Below, in pieces: positions 34,564-45,812 of a stretch of DNA of 64,000 nt. A model generated the notes under the pieces. The model was not told the origin of the DNA and did not search any database. It worked only from the letters and a program-made list of their open reading frames with translations. Source of the DNA: an uncultured Pelagibacteraceae bacterium (GTDB lineage: Bacteria; Pseudomonadota; Alphaproteobacteria; Pelagibacterales; Pelagibacteraceae). The first letter of the stretch is position 1. Every line of letters starts with the position of its first letter. The stretch covers positions 1-64,000 of the forward strand of contig CACLNT010000006.1 of the NCBI GenBank assembly GCA_902608385.1, read 5' to 3'. Made by a program: the position numbers and the translations under genes.

Positions 34564-35180
34564 TTTTTTGGATTTGAAGTTCCCGCAGATACAATAAATT
34601 TTGAAGCTTCTTCAAAATTCATATCTAAATAAATTATCTCTTCTTTAGGAAACATTAATAAAAATCCACTTGTGGGATTTGGAGTTGTTGGGACAAAAAC
34701 ATTAACTAAATTTTTATTTGTTTTTGTAGATATTTCGCCTATGTTATCTTTTGTTGCGAAACCAACAGCCCAACTACCTTTTCTAGGATATTCAATTAAA
34801 ACTACGCTTTTTTTACTATTCTTTTTAGGTGCGAGAGTTTCTGTCATCTGACCTATTGCAGAATAAATTGTTCTTAAAATGGGAATTCTTTTAAGCAATT
34901 CGTTAAATAATTGTAATATTTTTTTTCCAATAAAAGAAAGGGAGAGATAGCCAATTAATGAAATAAAAATTACTGCCAATAATATTTCTAAGCCTGGTAC
35001 TGAAATTGGTAAATAATGATTTGGATTAATTTCTTTAGGAATTAATCTTGATGAAATAGATACAAAAAATTTAGTTAAATATAGAGTAATTCCTATTGGA
35101 ACAAGCACAACTATACCAGTAATAAAGTAATTTCTTAATCTTGCAAATATTGATAATCTTAATCTTTTTAATCTGGCCAT
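34560..35180 (-). CDS. DUF502-family membrane protein
   Basis: 206 residues. FARLRNYFITGIVVLVPIGITLYLT is the family's first transmembrane signature, a second span lies near 60-85, and the cytoplasmic part has RIPILRTIYSAIGQMTETLAP, VVLIEYPRKGSWAVGFAT and VFVPTTPNPTSGFL, all conserved in DUF502. Function is unknown. The gene commonly neighbours recG in alphaproteobacteria. Confidence 0.85.
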   Translation of the reverse strand: MARLKRLRLSIFARLRNYFITGIVVLVPIGITLYLTKFFVSISSRLIPKEINPNHYLPISVPGLEILLAVIFISLIGYLSLSFIGKKILQLFNELLKRIPILRTIYSAIGQMTETLAPKKNSKKSVVLIEYPRKGSWAVGFATKDNIGEISTKTNKNLVNVFVPTTPNPTSGFLLMFPKEEIIYLDMNFEEASKFIVSAGTSNPKN

Positions 35181-35218
35181 ATTGAATCAAGTAATTTAGT
35201 ATTATAATTATTTAAAAG

Positions 35219-36046
35219 ATGAATAGAAGAAATTTTTTACATATTATGGGATGTGGTTGTATGACTTTTGGCTTGCAGTCATGTGGAACAGCCCCAATTA
35301 CTGAAAGAAAACAATTAAAAATATTATCCGAATCTAAATTGAATGCTCAAGCAGCCAAAATATATGAGAAAGTTAAAAAAAAGGAAAAATTAATTGAAGA
35401 TGGAAATTTAATGAAAATCAAAGAAATTGGAAAAAAAATGGAAAATTCAATAAGTGAATATTTTAATAAATCAGATTTAGTTGATCCAACTGCAAATTTT
35501 GATTGGGAATATATTCTTATAGATAACAAAAAAGTAAAAAATGCATGGTGTATGCCTGGAGGTAAAATTGCTGTTTATTCTGGAATGTTAAATGTTACCA
35601 AAAATGATAATGGTCTTGCGGCTGTTATGGGGCATGAGATTGCTCATGCTGTAGCAAAACATTCTGTTGAAAGAGCTAGTAGAAGTGTACTATTAAAAAC
35701 TACTTTTCAACTTACTGATATTCTTACTGGTGGAAAAATTAGTCAAGTAAATAGAGCAACTGGCATGGACACAGTTGGATTGCTAACTCAATTAGGAATT
35801 ATGAATCCCTTTTCAAGAAAACAAGAAAGCGAAGCTGATTATCTTGGGTTAATTTTTTCATCATTATCTGGTTATGATATAAGAGAAACCGTTAAAGTTT
35901 GGGAAAGAATGCAAAAAGCAAATAAAGGAAAAGAACCGCCAGAGTTTATGAGCACACACCCATCATCGAGCAATAGAATAAAAACAATAAGTGATTGGAT
36001 GAATGAAATAATATTAGATTATCCGCCAATAAAGTTAACTAGTTAA
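35219..36046 (+). CDS. M48-family metalloprotease, putative lipoprotein
   Basis: 275 residues. The N-terminus NRRNFLHIMGCGCMTFGL looks like a Tat-type signal with a lipobox LQSC (Cys22). The zinc site is HEIAH at 139-143 in VMGHEIAHAVAKHSVERAS, with the third ligand in ESEADYLGL, and STHPSSSNRI follows. It resembles periplasmic LoiP/YcaL-type proteases that clear misfolded outer-membrane proteins. The Tat route would use tatABC in this window. It ends flush with the convergent TrpB-like gene. Confidence 0.88.
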   Translation: MNRRNFLHIMGCGCMTFGLQSCGTAPITERKQLKILSESKLNAQAAKIYEKVKKKEKLIEDGNLMKIKEIGKKMENSISEYFNKSDLVDPTANFDWEYILIDNKKVKNAWCMPGGKIAVYSGMLNVTKNDNGLAAVMGHEIAHAVAKHSVERASRSVLLKTTFQLTDILTGGKISQVNRATGMDTVGLLTQLGIMNPFSRKQESEADYLGLIFSSLSGYDIRETVKVWERMQKANKGKEPPEFMSTHPSSSNRIKTISDWMNEIILDYPPIKLTS

Positions 36047-37408
36047 TTAAGCGATCTTGGGTAATTTTTCTAATGCTTTATTGACTTCATTTTCATTGTA
36101 ATTATCTTCAGCAAGATTGTTACTAAAATAATCACCATAAGCTTTCATGTCGAAATGACCATGTCCGCACAAATTAAACAAAATGGTTTTTGATTTTCCA
36201 TTTTTTTTACATTCAATGGCAGCATCTATGGCACCTTTAACGGCATGAGTTGCCTCAGGTGCGGGTATGATTCCTTCTGCATTTGCAAATTTTACACCTG
36301 CTTCAAAACATTCTTTTTGGCCATACGCTTTAGCTTCAATTTCACCTAAATCTGCCAAGTGACTTACCATGGGTGCCATACCGTGGTATCTTAAGCCGCC
36401 TGAATGAGTTGCTGGAGGCATAAAAGAAGATCCCAACGTATGCATTTTAACTAATGGAGTGAAGTTACCTGTATCTCCAAAATCATAAGCAAACTTACCT
36501 TTAGTTAAAGAAGGACAAGATTTAGGCTCACAAGCTATAACTTTTACATCTTTTTTTTCTCTAAATTTTTTTCCTAGAAATGGAAATACTAATCCTGAAA
36601 AATTACTTCCTCCACCAGTGCATCCAACTAAAATATCTGGATAATCACCAGCCATTTCCATTTGTAATATTGCTTCATTTCCAACAATAGTTTGGTGCAT
36701 TAAAACATGATTTAAAACACTTCCTAATGAATATTTTGTAGTATCGCTTTGTGCTGCCATCTCAACAGCTTCTGATATTGCTATACCAAGACTTCCAGTA
36801 TTATTAGGATCTTTTTCTAAAATTGCTTTTCCAGTTTTAGTTTGATTTGATGGACTTGCAAAACATTTAGCTCCAAAAGTCTCCATAATCATTTTTCTAT
36901 AGGGTTTTTGTTCAAAACTTACTTTAACCATATAAACATCTAATTCGATTTTAAAAATTGAACAAGCAAAAGCAAGTGAGCTCCCCCATTGACCTGCGCC
37001 TGTTTCAGTTGTTATTTTTTTTGTACCTTCTTCTTTATTATAAAATGCTTGTGCTATTGCAGTATTTGGTTTGTGACTTCCTGTAGGACTTACTCCTTCG
37101 TATTTGTAATAAATTTTAGCCGAAGTATCTAATGATTTTTCAAGTCTTCTTGCTCTATACAATGGTGATGGCCTCCATTGTTTATAAATTTCTCTAATAG
37201 GTTCTGGAATTTCAATTTCTCTTTCTTGAGAAACTTCTTGCCCAATGAGTGCCATTGGAAATAATGGTGCTAAGTCATCAGGACCAACAGGTTTTAATGT
37301 ACCTGGGTGAAGAACTGGAGATAAAGGTTTGGGAAGATCAGCAGCAATATTATACCAAGTTTTAGGCATCTTGCTTTCTTCAAGAAGATATTTAATTTTA
37401 TCAGACAT
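36047..37408 (-). CDS. TrpB-like PLP enzyme (TrpB2 type)
   Basis: 453 residues, longer than ordinary TrpB (about 400). PLP lysine K113 is in SPTGSHKPNTA, and GAGQWGSSLAFACSIF and VGCTGGGSNFSG are the cofactor phosphate and active-site loops. The N-terminal YNIAADLPKPLSPVLHPGT and the RPSPLYRARRLEK segment are typical of TrpB2, which makes tryptophan from serine and indole without a TrpA partner. There is no trpA here. Probably an indole-salvage tryptophan synthase beta. Confidence 0.88.
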   Translation of the reverse strand: MSDKIKYLLEESKMPKTWYNIAADLPKPLSPVLHPGTLKPVGPDDLAPLFPMALIGQEVSQEREIEIPEPIREIYKQWRPSPLYRARRLEKSLDTSAKIYYKYEGVSPTGSHKPNTAIAQAFYNKEEGTKKITTETGAGQWGSSLAFACSIFKIELDVYMVKVSFEQKPYRKMIMETFGAKCFASPSNQTKTGKAILEKDPNNTGSLGIAISEAVEMAAQSDTTKYSLGSVLNHVLMHQTIVGNEAILQMEMAGDYPDILVGCTGGGSNFSGLVFPFLGKKFREKKDVKVIACEPKSCPSLTKGKFAYDFGDTGNFTPLVKMHTLGSSFMPPATHSGGLRYHGMAPMVSHLADLGEIEAKAYGQKECFEAGVKFANAEGIIPAPEATHAVKGAIDAAIECKKNGKSKTILFNLCGHGHFDMKAYGDYFSNNLAEDNYNENEVNKALEKLPKIA

Positions 37409-37462
37409 AATTTTACGCTTTAATTGTCTTAACTAATTAGTCAAAAATCAAGCTTTTATTTA

Positions 37463-37538
<76 letters not shown>

Positions 37539-37588
37539 ACATTAAAAAATCTTATAATCAATTTTATAAAATAATCAATCTCAAAAAA

Positions 37589-38701
37589 TTATAGCTTATT
37601 TATGTATAAATCATGAAACTTGTTAAAAGTGCCCTTTTGAATATTGGTTCGTATATTTGTCATTAATTCTTGATAAAAGTTAATATTATGTAAAGTTAAT
37701 ATCATTGAGGCAAGAATTTCATTTGTATTAAACAAATGATTTAAATAGTTTTTTGAATATTTATTTAAACTTAAGTTTGTACAACTAGGATCTAATGGTT
37801 CATTGTCATTTTGATGCTTTGAATTTCTAATATTAATTTTCCCATTCCATGTAAAAGCTAGTCCAGTTCTTCCTGATCTAGTTGGTATTACACAGTCAAA
37901 CATATCAATTCCTCTTTTCACTGCTCCTAGAATATCTGATGGTGTTCCTACACCCATTAAATATCTAGGTTTATCTTCGGGTATTAAATTTTTAATAGTA
38001 TCTAAAACATTAAACATTTCATTTTGTGTTTCACCAACTGCTAGACCACCAATTGCATAGCCATCAAAGCCAATTTTTATCAATTCATTTAATGATTTCT
38101 TTCTTAAGTCATCAAATAAACCACCTTGTACAATTCCAAATAAAGCTTTTTCATGATTTTTGCCAAAAGCTTTTTTTGATCTAGAAGCCCAATAAGAAGA
38201 TATATCCATAGACTTTCTAATTATTTTGTAATCATTTGTTTTTTTTGGACATTCGTCCATAACCATTAAAATATCTGAATTTAATCCTTTTTGAATTCTA
38301 ATACTTTCCTCTGGGCTTAGTACAAATTTTTTCCCATCTATATGGGATTTAAAAATTGCACCTTCTTCTTTTTGAACTTTGTTAAATTTTGATAATGACA
38401 TGACTTGAAAACCACCAGAGTCTGTAAGAATAGGTAATGTACAATTCATAAATTTATGCAAACCTCCTGCAGATTTTATTCTTTCAACACCAGGTCTTAA
38501 CATTAAATGATAAGTGTTAGATAAAATTATTTCTGATCCAGTTTTAATAATATCATTAATAAAAGTTGCCTTAACTGTTGCTTGAGTGCCAACAGGCATA
38601 AAGGCGGGAGTTTGAATATTTCCTCTATGTGTTTTTATTAAACCACATCTTGAGTAATTGTCTTTAGCAATAACATTAAAATTAAATTTTTTTAATGTCA
38701 T
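37589..38701 (-). CDS. tgt: tRNA-guanine transglycosylase (Tgt), zinc site altered
   Basis: 370 residues, normal length. Asp94 in LTDSGGFQVMS and the nucleophile Asp269 in MFDCVIPTRSGRTG are present, as is the bacterial specificity loop YAIGGLAVGE. The enzyme inserts preQ1 at the wobble position in tRNAs with GUN anticodons. The zinc site is unusual: where standard Tgt has C-x-C-x-x-C, this protein has CTNLSL at 307-312, keeping one Cys, while His338 in LTLHN remains. This may mean loss or change of zinc binding. It is upstream of a cyclophilin gene with 7 bp between. Confidence 0.93.
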   Translation of the reverse strand: MTLKKFNFNVIAKDNYSRCGLIKTHRGNIQTPAFMPVGTQATVKATFINDIIKTGSEIILSNTYHLMLRPGVERIKSAGGLHKFMNCTLPILTDSGGFQVMSLSKFNKVQKEEGAIFKSHIDGKKFVLSPEESIRIQKGLNSDILMVMDECPKKTNDYKIIRKSMDISSYWASRSKKAFGKNHEKALFGIVQGGLFDDLRKKSLNELIKIGFDGYAIGGLAVGETQNEMFNVLDTIKNLIPEDKPRYLMGVGTPSDILGAVKRGIDMFDCVIPTRSGRTGLAFTWNGKINIRNSKHQNDNEPLDPSCTNLSLNKYSKNYLNHLFNTNEILASMILTLHNINFYQELMTNIRTNIQKGTFNKFHDLYINKL

Positions 38702-38708
38702 AAAAAAA

Positions 38709-39269
38709 TTAAATTGATTTGAAGCTTATAATCTTATCTGGGTTTTCGACTGCACCATTTTGATTCTGGTCGCCTCTTTTAATTTTATCAACATTTTCCA
38801 TTCCTTCGATAACCTTACCAAAAACTGTGTATTGTCGATCTAAAAAGGCCGCATCTTTAAAGCAAATAAAAAATTGACTATTAGCACTATTTGGATCCTG
38901 TGACCTTGCCATTGATAATGTGCCTCTTAAATGAGGAAGGTCACTAAATTCTGATGGAAGATCCGGTAAAGTTGAGCCACCAGTTCCTGCCTTTCTTAAA
39001 TCATAATCGTTAGATGAAGAGTTACCAAATTGAACATCGCCAGTTTGTGCCATAAAGCCATCTATAACTCTATGAAAAACTACATTATCGTATTTACCAT
39101 CGTCGGCCAGTTTTTTTATTCTTTCTACATGTTTGGGAGCAATATTTGAAAATAATTCAATTTTTACGTCTCCATCTTTAAGTTTTAAAATCATTAAGTT
39201 CTCCTCTGTATTTGCGTTGTTTGTTAAATATAAAAATAAAATTAAAAATTTTAAAATATTTTTAATCAT
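38709..39269 (-). CDS. Peptidyl-prolyl cis-trans isomerase, cyclophilin type, exported
   Basis: 186 residues. An N-terminal signal (about 1-20) precedes the cyclophilin domain: VVFHRVIDGFMAQTGDVQFG, GTLSMARSQDPNSANSQFFICF and FGKVIEGMENVDKI. Residues FHRV, QFF and the MAR/SQFF segment form the active site. It catalyses proline isomerisation in the periplasm during folding. The start overlaps coaD by 8 bp. Confidence 0.93.
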   Translation of the reverse strand: MIKNILKFLILFLYLTNNANTEENLMILKLKDGDVKIELFSNIAPKHVERIKKLADDGKYDNVVFHRVIDGFMAQTGDVQFGNSSSNDYDLRKAGTGGSTLPDLPSEFSDLPHLRGTLSMARSQDPNSANSQFFICFKDAAFLDRQYTVFGKVIEGMENVDKIKRGDQNQNGAVENPDKIISFKSI

Positions 39270-39756
39270 ATTTTTCTTTTAAAGATTTTATAGTACTCTT
39301 AGTTGTAAATTTTCTAATATCACCACCAAGTGAAATTATTTCTTTAACAAATTTTGAAGAAATAATTTGATTTTCAACATCAGACATTAAAAAAATTGTT
39401 TCTATATTGTCGTTTAGTTTTCTATTCATCCCAGCTAATTGAAATTCATATTCAAAATCCGATACAGCACGTAGACCTCTTAGTATAATAGTTGATTTAT
39501 ATTTTTTACATAAGTCTGTAGTTAAAGATTTAAATAAAATTACCTTAATTTTTTTTTTATTTAATCTAAGATCAAAAAATAAAGCTTTTTTAACTATATC
39601 CATTCTTTCTTCTGCGTTAAAAAAATAATTTTTAGAATCGGTATCTGAAATTGCAACAATTAGTGTATTAACAAATTTTAATGCCTTTTTAATAACGTCA
39701 ATATGACCATAGGTTATTGGGTCAAATGTACCAGGATAAATTGCATTAGTTTTCAT
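39262..39756 (-). CDS. coaD: Phosphopantetheine adenylyltransferase
   Basis: 164 residues. It transfers AMP to 4'-phosphopantetheine, the penultimate step of CoA synthesis. YPGTFDPITYGHIDVI holds the T/HxGH nucleotidyltransferase motif, RGLRAVSDFEYEFQLAGMNRKL and the ISSKFVKEI segment are family-specific. It overlaps gyrA by 1 bp and the cyclophilin gene by 8 bp; the gyrA-coaD-ppi order is common in alphaproteobacteria. Confidence 0.95.
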   Translation of the reverse strand: MKTNAIYPGTFDPITYGHIDVIKKALKFVNTLIVAISDTDSKNYFFNAEERMDIVKKALFFDLRLNKKKIKVILFKSLTTDLCKKYKSTIILRGLRAVSDFEYEFQLAGMNRKLNDNIETIFLMSDVENQIISSKFVKEIISLGGDIRKFTTKSTIKSLKEKYD

Positions 39757-42335
39757 TACAACAAGTTATCATCTATTCTCGTTGCTGAAACAACTTTTTC
39801 ATCTCCAGATAACTTTATAATTCTTACACCTTGAGTGTTTCTTCCAGCAACTCTAATTTCTTTAACCGCAACTCTTATTACTCTACCTTTGTTTGTTGAA
39901 ATCAATATTTCATCACCTTCGTTAACAGGAAATGAGGAAGAAACATTGCCATTTCTTTCAGAATTAATAATTCCAATAATTCCCTTACCACCTCTATTTG
40001 TAACTCTAAAATCATAATGAGAAGTTCTTTTTCCAAATCCATTTTCAGTGATTGAAAAAATAAACTTTTCTTTAGCTTTAATTTCAGATTTTTCATTCCC
40101 ATTAAGTTTTCCATTTTTTTTACTTGAATCATGGTCAGTTATAGCAAGTGAAACTATAGAGTCTTTATCTGATAGATTAATACCTCTTATTCCTTTAGAA
40201 GACCTTCCCTTAAAGACTCTTAACTTTTTGCATTCAAATCTAATACATTTTCCATATTTGCTACTTAAAATTATATCTTGATCATCTTTACAAATCTTAA
40301 CACCAATAATTTTATCATTTACATCAAGTTTCATTGCTATTTTTCCTGAGGCATTTATTGATGCAAAATCGTCAAGATTATTCTTTCTTATTTTTCCATT
40401 TAGTGTTGCAAATACTATTTGTAAACCTTTCCATTCAGATTTTTCTTCGGGAAAAGGCATGATAGAACTTATTGATTGATGATTTTTCAATGGCAAAATA
40501 TTAAATAAAGATTTGCCCTTTGATACAGCAGATCCTTCAGGAATTCGCCAAGCTTTAATTTTATAAACTAATCCTTCAGTGGAAAAGAAAAGAACAGATG
40601 TATGAGTGTTTACGGAAAGAGTTTGTACAACAGAATCTTGATCTCTAGTTTTAATTCCTGACTTGCCCTTACCTCCTCTTTTTTGTTGTTTTACACTACT
40701 TAAAGCGCCTCTTTTTATATAACCTTGCAGAGTTACAGTAATTATAACAGATTCTTTTTGGATTGTTTCTTCAACATCATAATTCAAAACAGCATCTATA
40801 ATTTGAGTTCTTCTGGGTGATGAAAATTTTTCTTTAATTTTTTCCAATTCTTGGCTTATAACTTTTAAAAGTTCTTTTTTAGAGTTAATAATTTTTTTAT
40901 ATTTAGAAATTAATACTGACAAATTTTTAATTTCAGACTCTATTTCATTTATACCTAATGCTGTAAGCTTTTGAAGTTTTAGTTCTAGAATTGAGGAGAC
41001 TTGTTGTGAAGATAATGAATATTGGTTTTTACCTTTTTTATCTTGAGTTAAATTTATAAATTTTAAAGTTTTGTTAATTTTCCATTTTATTTTTAATAAA
41101 GTTTTTTTAGCATCATCAGGAGTTTCTGATTTTCTAATAATTTTAATTACTTTGTCTAAATTTTCAACAGCTGTAGATAAACCAATTAATATATGTCCCC
41201 TTTCTTCAGCTTTTTTTAAATCAAATTTTGTTTTTTTAATTACGACATCTTCTCTAAATTTTAAGAAATTTTCTAAAAATTCTTTAAGATTGCAAGTTTT
41301 TGGTTTGTTATCAACAATAGCTAAAGTGTTAAAACCAAATGAGCTTTCAATTTGTGTATATTTAAATAATTGTCTTTTTATTGTTTCTGGCTCAACATTT
41401 GATCTTAAATCAATTGCAACTCTTATACCTTCTCTGTTAGACTCATCTCTAATATCCCTAATACCTTCAATTTTTTTATCTCTAGCAAGCTCTGCTATTT
41501 TTTCATTTAAAACAGATTTGTTAACTTGATATGGTATTGATGATATTACCAAACGTTCCCTGCCATTTTTTAAAGATTCAACTTTAATTTCACCTCTTAT
41601 TTTGAATGAACCTCTGCCAGTTTTATATCCTTCTTTGATAATATTTTTTCCAATAATAATTCCACCTGTAGGAAAATCTGGACCAGGTATATGTTTCATT
41701 AGTTCGTTAATTTTAATTTCTTTGTTTTGAATAAGCGCTAGGGAAGCGTTTATAACTTCACCAAGATTGTGCGGGGGTATACTTGTTGCCATTCCAACGG
41801 CAATACCTCCAGCACCATTAACCAGAAGGTTTGGAAATTGCGCTGGTAAAACACTAGGTTCCTTTTCAGTTTCGTCATAATTGCTTTTAAATTCAACAGT
41901 ATTTTTATCAATATCGTCAATTAGGAACTGAGATACTTTAGCAAGTTTAGTTTCTGTATATCTCATTGCTGCAGGAGGATCACCATCTACAGATCCAAAA
42001 TTACCCTGGCCATCAATTAAAGGTAAACTCATAGAAAAATCTTGAACCATTCTAACTAAGGCATCATAAACAGATTGATCTCCATGTGGATGATACTTAC
42101 CAATAACATCCCCTACTATTCTTGCAGATTTTCTAAATTGTTTTGACCAGTCATAACCACCTTTATGCATAGCAAAAAGAATTCTTCTATGAACTGGTTT
42201 TAATCCATCTCTAATGTCAGGAAGAGCTCTACTGACAATTACGCTCATTGCATAAGATAGATACGACGAACTCATTTCGTCGTGCATAGAGATTAATTTA
42301 ATTTTAGAATCTTTTGATATTTCGTTTTTTTGCAT
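39756..42335 (-). CDS. gyrA: DNA gyrase subunit A
   Basis: 859 residues. The catalytic tyrosine is in [14 protein letters not shown], the quinolone-resistance region reads [15 protein letters not shown], and the C-terminal beta-pinwheel begins with the GyrA-box-like [11 protein letters not shown]. With GyrB it introduces negative supercoils. It has normal length and full C-terminal domain. It lies 5 bp downstream of ssb on the minus strand. Confidence 0.96.
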   Translation of the reverse strand: MQKNEISKDSKIKLISMHDEMSSSYLSYAMSVIVSRALPDIRDGLKPVHRRILFAMHKGGYDWSKQFRKSARIVGDVIGKYHPHGDQSVYDALVRMVQDFSMSLPLIDGQGNFGSVDGDPPAAMRYTETKLAKVSQFLIDDIDKNTVEFKSNYDETEKEPSVLPAQFPNLLVNGAGGIAVGMATSIPPHNLGEVINASLALIQNKEIKINELMKHIPGPDFPTGGIIIGKNIIKEGYKTGRGSFKIRGEIKVESLKNGRERLVISSIPYQVNKSVLNEKIAELARDKKIEGIRDIRDESNREGIRVAIDLRSNVEPETIKRQLFKYTQIESSFGFNTLAIVDNKPKTCNLKEFLENFLKFREDVVIKKTKFDLKKAEERGHILIGLSTAVENLDKVIKIIRKSETPDDAKKTLLKIKWKINKTLKFINLTQDKKGKNQYSLSSQQVSSILELKLQKLTALGINEIESEIKNLSVLISKYKKIINSKKELLKVISQELEKIKEKFSSPRRTQIIDAVLNYDVEETIQKESVIITVTLQGYIKRGALSSVKQQKRGGKGKSGIKTRDQDSVVQTLSVNTHTSVLFFSTEGLVYKIKAWRIPEGSAVSKGKSLFNILPLKNHQSISSIMPFPEEKSEWKGLQIVFATLNGKIRKNNLDDFASINASGKIAMKLDVNDKIIGVKICKDDQDIILSSKYGKCIRFECKKLRVFKGRSSKGIRGINLSDKDSIVSLAITDHDSSKKNGKLNGNEKSEIKAKEKFIFSITENGFGKRTSHYDFRVTNRGGKGIIGIINSERNGNVSSSFPVNEGDEILISTNKGRVIRVAVKEIRVAGRNTQGVRIIKLSGDEKVVSATRIDDNLL

Positions 42336-42340
42336 AGAAT

Positions 42341-42799
42341 CTAAAATGGAATTTCATCATCTAGATCGTTTTGTTCCATTTGTGAAACGTCATCAGAATT
42401 TTTTGAAATCGATTTAGGAGTAGTCTCATTTTGAACACCTCGTCCTCCACCACCAAGCATTGTAAGTGAGGAGTTAAAACCTTGAATAATAATCTCGGTT
42501 GAGTACTTGTCTTGACCTGATTGTTCATCCTTCCATTTCCTTGTAGATAATTGGCCTTCGACATAGATTTGCGCACCTTTTTTTAGGTATTGTTGAACAA
42601 CATTTACTAGGCCTTCATTAAATACAACTATACGGTGCCATTCAGTTTTCTCCTTTTTTTCGCCAGTATTTTTATCTTTCCAAGATTGACTTGTTGCTAG
42701 ACTTAGACGAGCGACACTTTTACCATTTACCATTTGTTTAATTTCAGGATCTGCGCCTAAACGACCAATTAATAATACTTTATTTAAACTTCCAGCCAT
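42341..42799 (-). CDS. ssb: Single-stranded DNA-binding protein
   Basis: 152 residues. The OB fold opens [19 protein letters not shown], with [15 protein letters not shown] and [13 protein letters not shown] in the core, and ends with the acidic protein-interaction tip DLDDEIPF. It coats single-stranded DNA. It is divergent from uvrA with a 90-bp AT-rich spacer, the same ssb/uvrA pairing seen in many proteobacteria where damage control links them. Confidence 0.96.
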   Translation of the reverse strand: MAGSLNKVLLIGRLGADPEIKQMVNGKSVARLSLATSQSWKDKNTGEKKEKTEWHRIVVFNEGLVNVVQQYLKKGAQIYVEGQLSTRKWKDEQSGQDKYSTEIIIQGFNSSLTMLGGGGRGVQNETTPKSISKNSDDVSQMEQNDLDDEIPF

Positions 42800-42889
42800 A
42801 ATATTTTAATTTTTTTATGTTAAATAATATGATTTTATATCACAAATTAACTTCAATATTAATTTTATTAAAATAAAGCAACAAAAATT

Positions 42890-45766
42890 ATGCTCAAAAA
42901 GATAGTTATTAAAGGTGCAAAAGAGCACAATTTAAAGAATATTTCTTTAGAGATACCTAAGGATCAATTTGTTGTCATTACTGGCCTTTCAGGATCAGGA
43001 AAGTCATCATTGGCCTTCGATACAATTTATGCTGAAGGCCAAAGAAGATATGTTGAAAGTTTATCTGCTTACGCAAGACAGTTTTTAGATAAAATGAAAA
43101 AACCAAATGTTGATTTAATTGAAGGGTTGAGTCCAGCCATATCAATAGAACAAAAAAATAATTCAAAAAACCCAAGATCTACAGTTGCTACAGTTACAGA
43201 AATTTATGATTATATGAGAGTATTATATGCAAGAGCTGGAACTCCATATTCACCATTTACAGGCAAACCAATTACATCACAAACAATTTCTGAAATAGTA
43301 GATAAAATTAAAACATTGCCTAAAAAATCAACTATTTATCTTTATGCACCGGTGGTTAGAGGTCGTAAAGGTGAATATAAAAAAGATATATTAAATTATA
43401 AAAAAAGAGGTTTTAGAAAAATTAAAATTGACAATAATTTATATGAAATTGATAAAGTTCCAGAATTAAATAAAAAAATTAAACATGACATTTCTATATT
43501 AGTTGATCGTGTTATTTTAAATTCGTCTTTAGGAAATAGACTTGCTGAAAGTATAGAAACTTCAATTAATTTATCAAATGGTTTACTTATTGTTGAATAT
43601 GAAAATGAAACATTACCTAAAAAATTTAGAAAGGTTGAAAAAATAGTATTTTCAACTAAATTTTCTTGTCCTGAAAGTGGATTTACAATTGAAGAAATTG
43701 AACCAAGGCTCTTTTCTTTTAATAGTCCATATGGAGCTTGTGAGGAATGTGAAGGTATTGGTGTTAAATTAAATGTTGATCCTAATTTAGTGGTACCTAA
43801 TGAAAAAAAAAGCATCTTAGATGGTGCTATAGTTCCTTGGGCTAAGTCGACAACTTTGTATTATGTACAAACATTGTCCTCTATTGCAAAACATTATAAT
43901 ATTTCTCTTGATACTAAGTGGTGCAAATTATCTCAAAAAATTAAAGAAATAATTTTGTATGGATCTGATGATGAAGAAATAAGATTTTCTTATGATGACG
44001 GATATGAAAAATACTCCCATAAAAAAACATTTGAAGGTGTTATAAATAACTTAGAAAGAAGATATCTAGAAACTGATAGCGATTGGAAAAGAGAAGAAAT
44101 ATCGCAATATCAATCAGATACAAAATGTGAAAGTTGTAAAGGTCATAGGTTAAAAGAGGAGGCTTTATGCGTTAAAATAGACAATTTTCATATAAGTCAG
44201 ATAACTGAAAAATCAATTTTAGATGCCTCTGAATGGTTTAAAACTTTAAAATTAAAACTTAGCCCAAGAGAATTTAAGATTGCTGAACATATTTTAAAAG
44301 AAATAAATGAAAGATTAAATTTTTTATTAAACGTTGGTTTAGATTATTTAACTTTATCAAGAGAATCAGGAACATTATCTGGAGGTGAATCCCAAAGAAT
44401 AAGATTGGCATCACAAATTGGATCAGGATTAACTGGAGTTCTTTATGTTTTAGATGAACCTTCAATTGGTTTACACCAAAAAGATAACATTAAACTAATT
44501 AATGCATTAAAAAGACTTAGAGATTTAGGTAACACTGTAATTGTTGTCGAGCATGATATTGAAACTATGGAAAGCGCAGATCATATTATTGATTTAGGCC
44601 CAAAAGCAGGAAATTTTGGAGGAGAAATAGTTGCACAAGGCACATATTTTGATATTTTAAAAAATAACAACAGCATTACAGGTAGATATTTATCTCACAA
44701 AGAATTTATTCAAATTCCTAAGAAAAGAAGATTAGCAAAAAATGGTAGATTTTTAGAAATTAACGGAGCTTCTGGTAATAATCTTAATAATGTAAATCTT
44801 AAAATACCTCTTGGTAGTTTTACATGTGTTACAGGAGTATCGGGTAGTGGTAAATCTACTTTAGTATTACAAACTTTATATAATGCTTTAAATTTATCTC
44901 TTAATAATAATAATTCACGTAAAATACCAAAACCGTTTAAAGGATTTAAAGGTATTGAAATGATTGATAAAGTAATTGATATTGACCAATCTCCAATAGG
45001 AAGAACTCCTAGATCTAATCCTGCTACGTATACAGGTGCTTTTGGTCCAATAAGGGATTGGTTTACTGGATTGCCTGAATCTAAAAGTAGAGGATATAAA
45101 CCAGGAAGATTTTCATTCAATGTAAAAGGTGGAAGATGCGAAGCATGTGAAGGAGATGGGGTCATAACATATGAGATGCACTTCTTACCAGATGTTTATA
45201 TTCAATGTGATGAGTGTAAAGGTAGTAGATACAACAGAGAAACTTTGGAAATAAAATTTAAAGATAAAAGCATTGCAGATATTCTTAATATGACTGTTGA
45301 TGAAGGTTGTGAATATTTTGAAAATATACCTAATATAAAAACTAAATTATTAACCTTAAAAAAAGTTGGTCTTGGATATATTAAAATTGGGCAGCAAGCT
45401 ACTACATTATCTGGTGGTGAAGCTCAAAGAATTAAACTTGCAAAAGAATTATCAAAAAGATCAACTGGTAGAACACTATATATTTTAGATGAGCCAACTA
45501 CAGGTTTACATCAACACGACATAAAAAAACTTTTAGATATTTTGCACACCTTTGTCGCATTAGGTAATACAGTTATTGTAATAGAGCATAATCTAGATGT
45601 GATCAAAACAGCAGATTATATTGTTGATATGGGTCCTGAAGGAGGGGTAAAAGGTGGAAATATTATCGCAGAAGGCAAACCCGAAGAGATTTGTAAAATT
45701 AAAGATAGCTATACGGGTAGTTTCTTAAAACATATTCTTGATAATAAATTTAAAAAAACAGCTTAA
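42890..45766 (+). CDS. uvrA: Excinuclease ABC subunit A
   Basis: 958 residues. Two ABC ATPase modules with Walker [15 protein letters not shown] and [12 protein letters not shown], and signature LSGGE sequences in [13 protein letters not shown] and [13 protein letters not shown]. The second zinc finger is intact (CEACEGDGV ... CDECKG). The first has CPES in place of C-x-x-C, a loss common in alphaproteobacterial UvrA. It recognises bulky DNA lesions in nucleotide excision repair. Normal length. No SOS-type operator was recognised in the upstream spacer. Confidence 0.96.
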   Translation: MLKKIVIKGAKEHNLKNISLEIPKDQFVVITGLSGSGKSSLAFDTIYAEGQRRYVESLSAYARQFLDKMKKPNVDLIEGLSPAISIEQKNNSKNPRSTVATVTEIYDYMRVLYARAGTPYSPFTGKPITSQTISEIVDKIKTLPKKSTIYLYAPVVRGRKGEYKKDILNYKKRGFRKIKIDNNLYEIDKVPELNKKIKHDISILVDRVILNSSLGNRLAESIETSINLSNGLLIVEYENETLPKKFRKVEKIVFSTKFSCPESGFTIEEIEPRLFSFNSPYGACEECEGIGVKLNVDPNLVVPNEKKSILDGAIVPWAKSTTLYYVQTLSSIAKHYNISLDTKWCKLSQKIKEIILYGSDDEEIRFSYDDGYEKYSHKKTFEGVINNLERRYLETDSDWKREEISQYQSDTKCESCKGHRLKEEALCVKIDNFHISQITEKSILDASEWFKTLKLKLSPREFKIAEHILKEINERLNFLLNVGLDYLTLSRESGTLSGGESQRIRLASQIGSGLTGVLYVLDEPSIGLHQKDNIKLINALKRLRDLGNTVIVVEHDIETMESADHIIDLGPKAGNFGGEIVAQGTYFDILKNNNSITGRYLSHKEFIQIPKKRRLAKNGRFLEINGASGNNLNNVNLKIPLGSFTCVTGVSGSGKSTLVLQTLYNALNLSLNNNNSRKIPKPFKGFKGIEMIDKVIDIDQSPIGRTPRSNPATYTGAFGPIRDWFTGLPESKSRGYKPGRFSFNVKGGRCEACEGDGVITYEMHFLPDVYIQCDECKGSRYNRETLEIKFKDKSIADILNMTVDEGCEYFENIPNIKTKLLTLKKVGLGYIKIGQQATTLSGGEAQRIKLAKELSKRSTGRTLYILDEPTTGLHQHDIKKLLDILHTFVALGNTVIVIEHNLDVIKTADYIVDMGPEGGVKGGNIIAEGKPEEICKIKDSYTGSFLKHILDNKFKKTA

Positions 45767-45812
45767 TAATCATTATTCAATAGTGTATAAATACATATAT
45801 ATTTAAGAAAAC

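Noticed and set aside
39835-41529. Several plus-strand and alternate frames inside gyrA
   Set aside because: Shadows of the gyrA coding sequence; none resembles a protein family.
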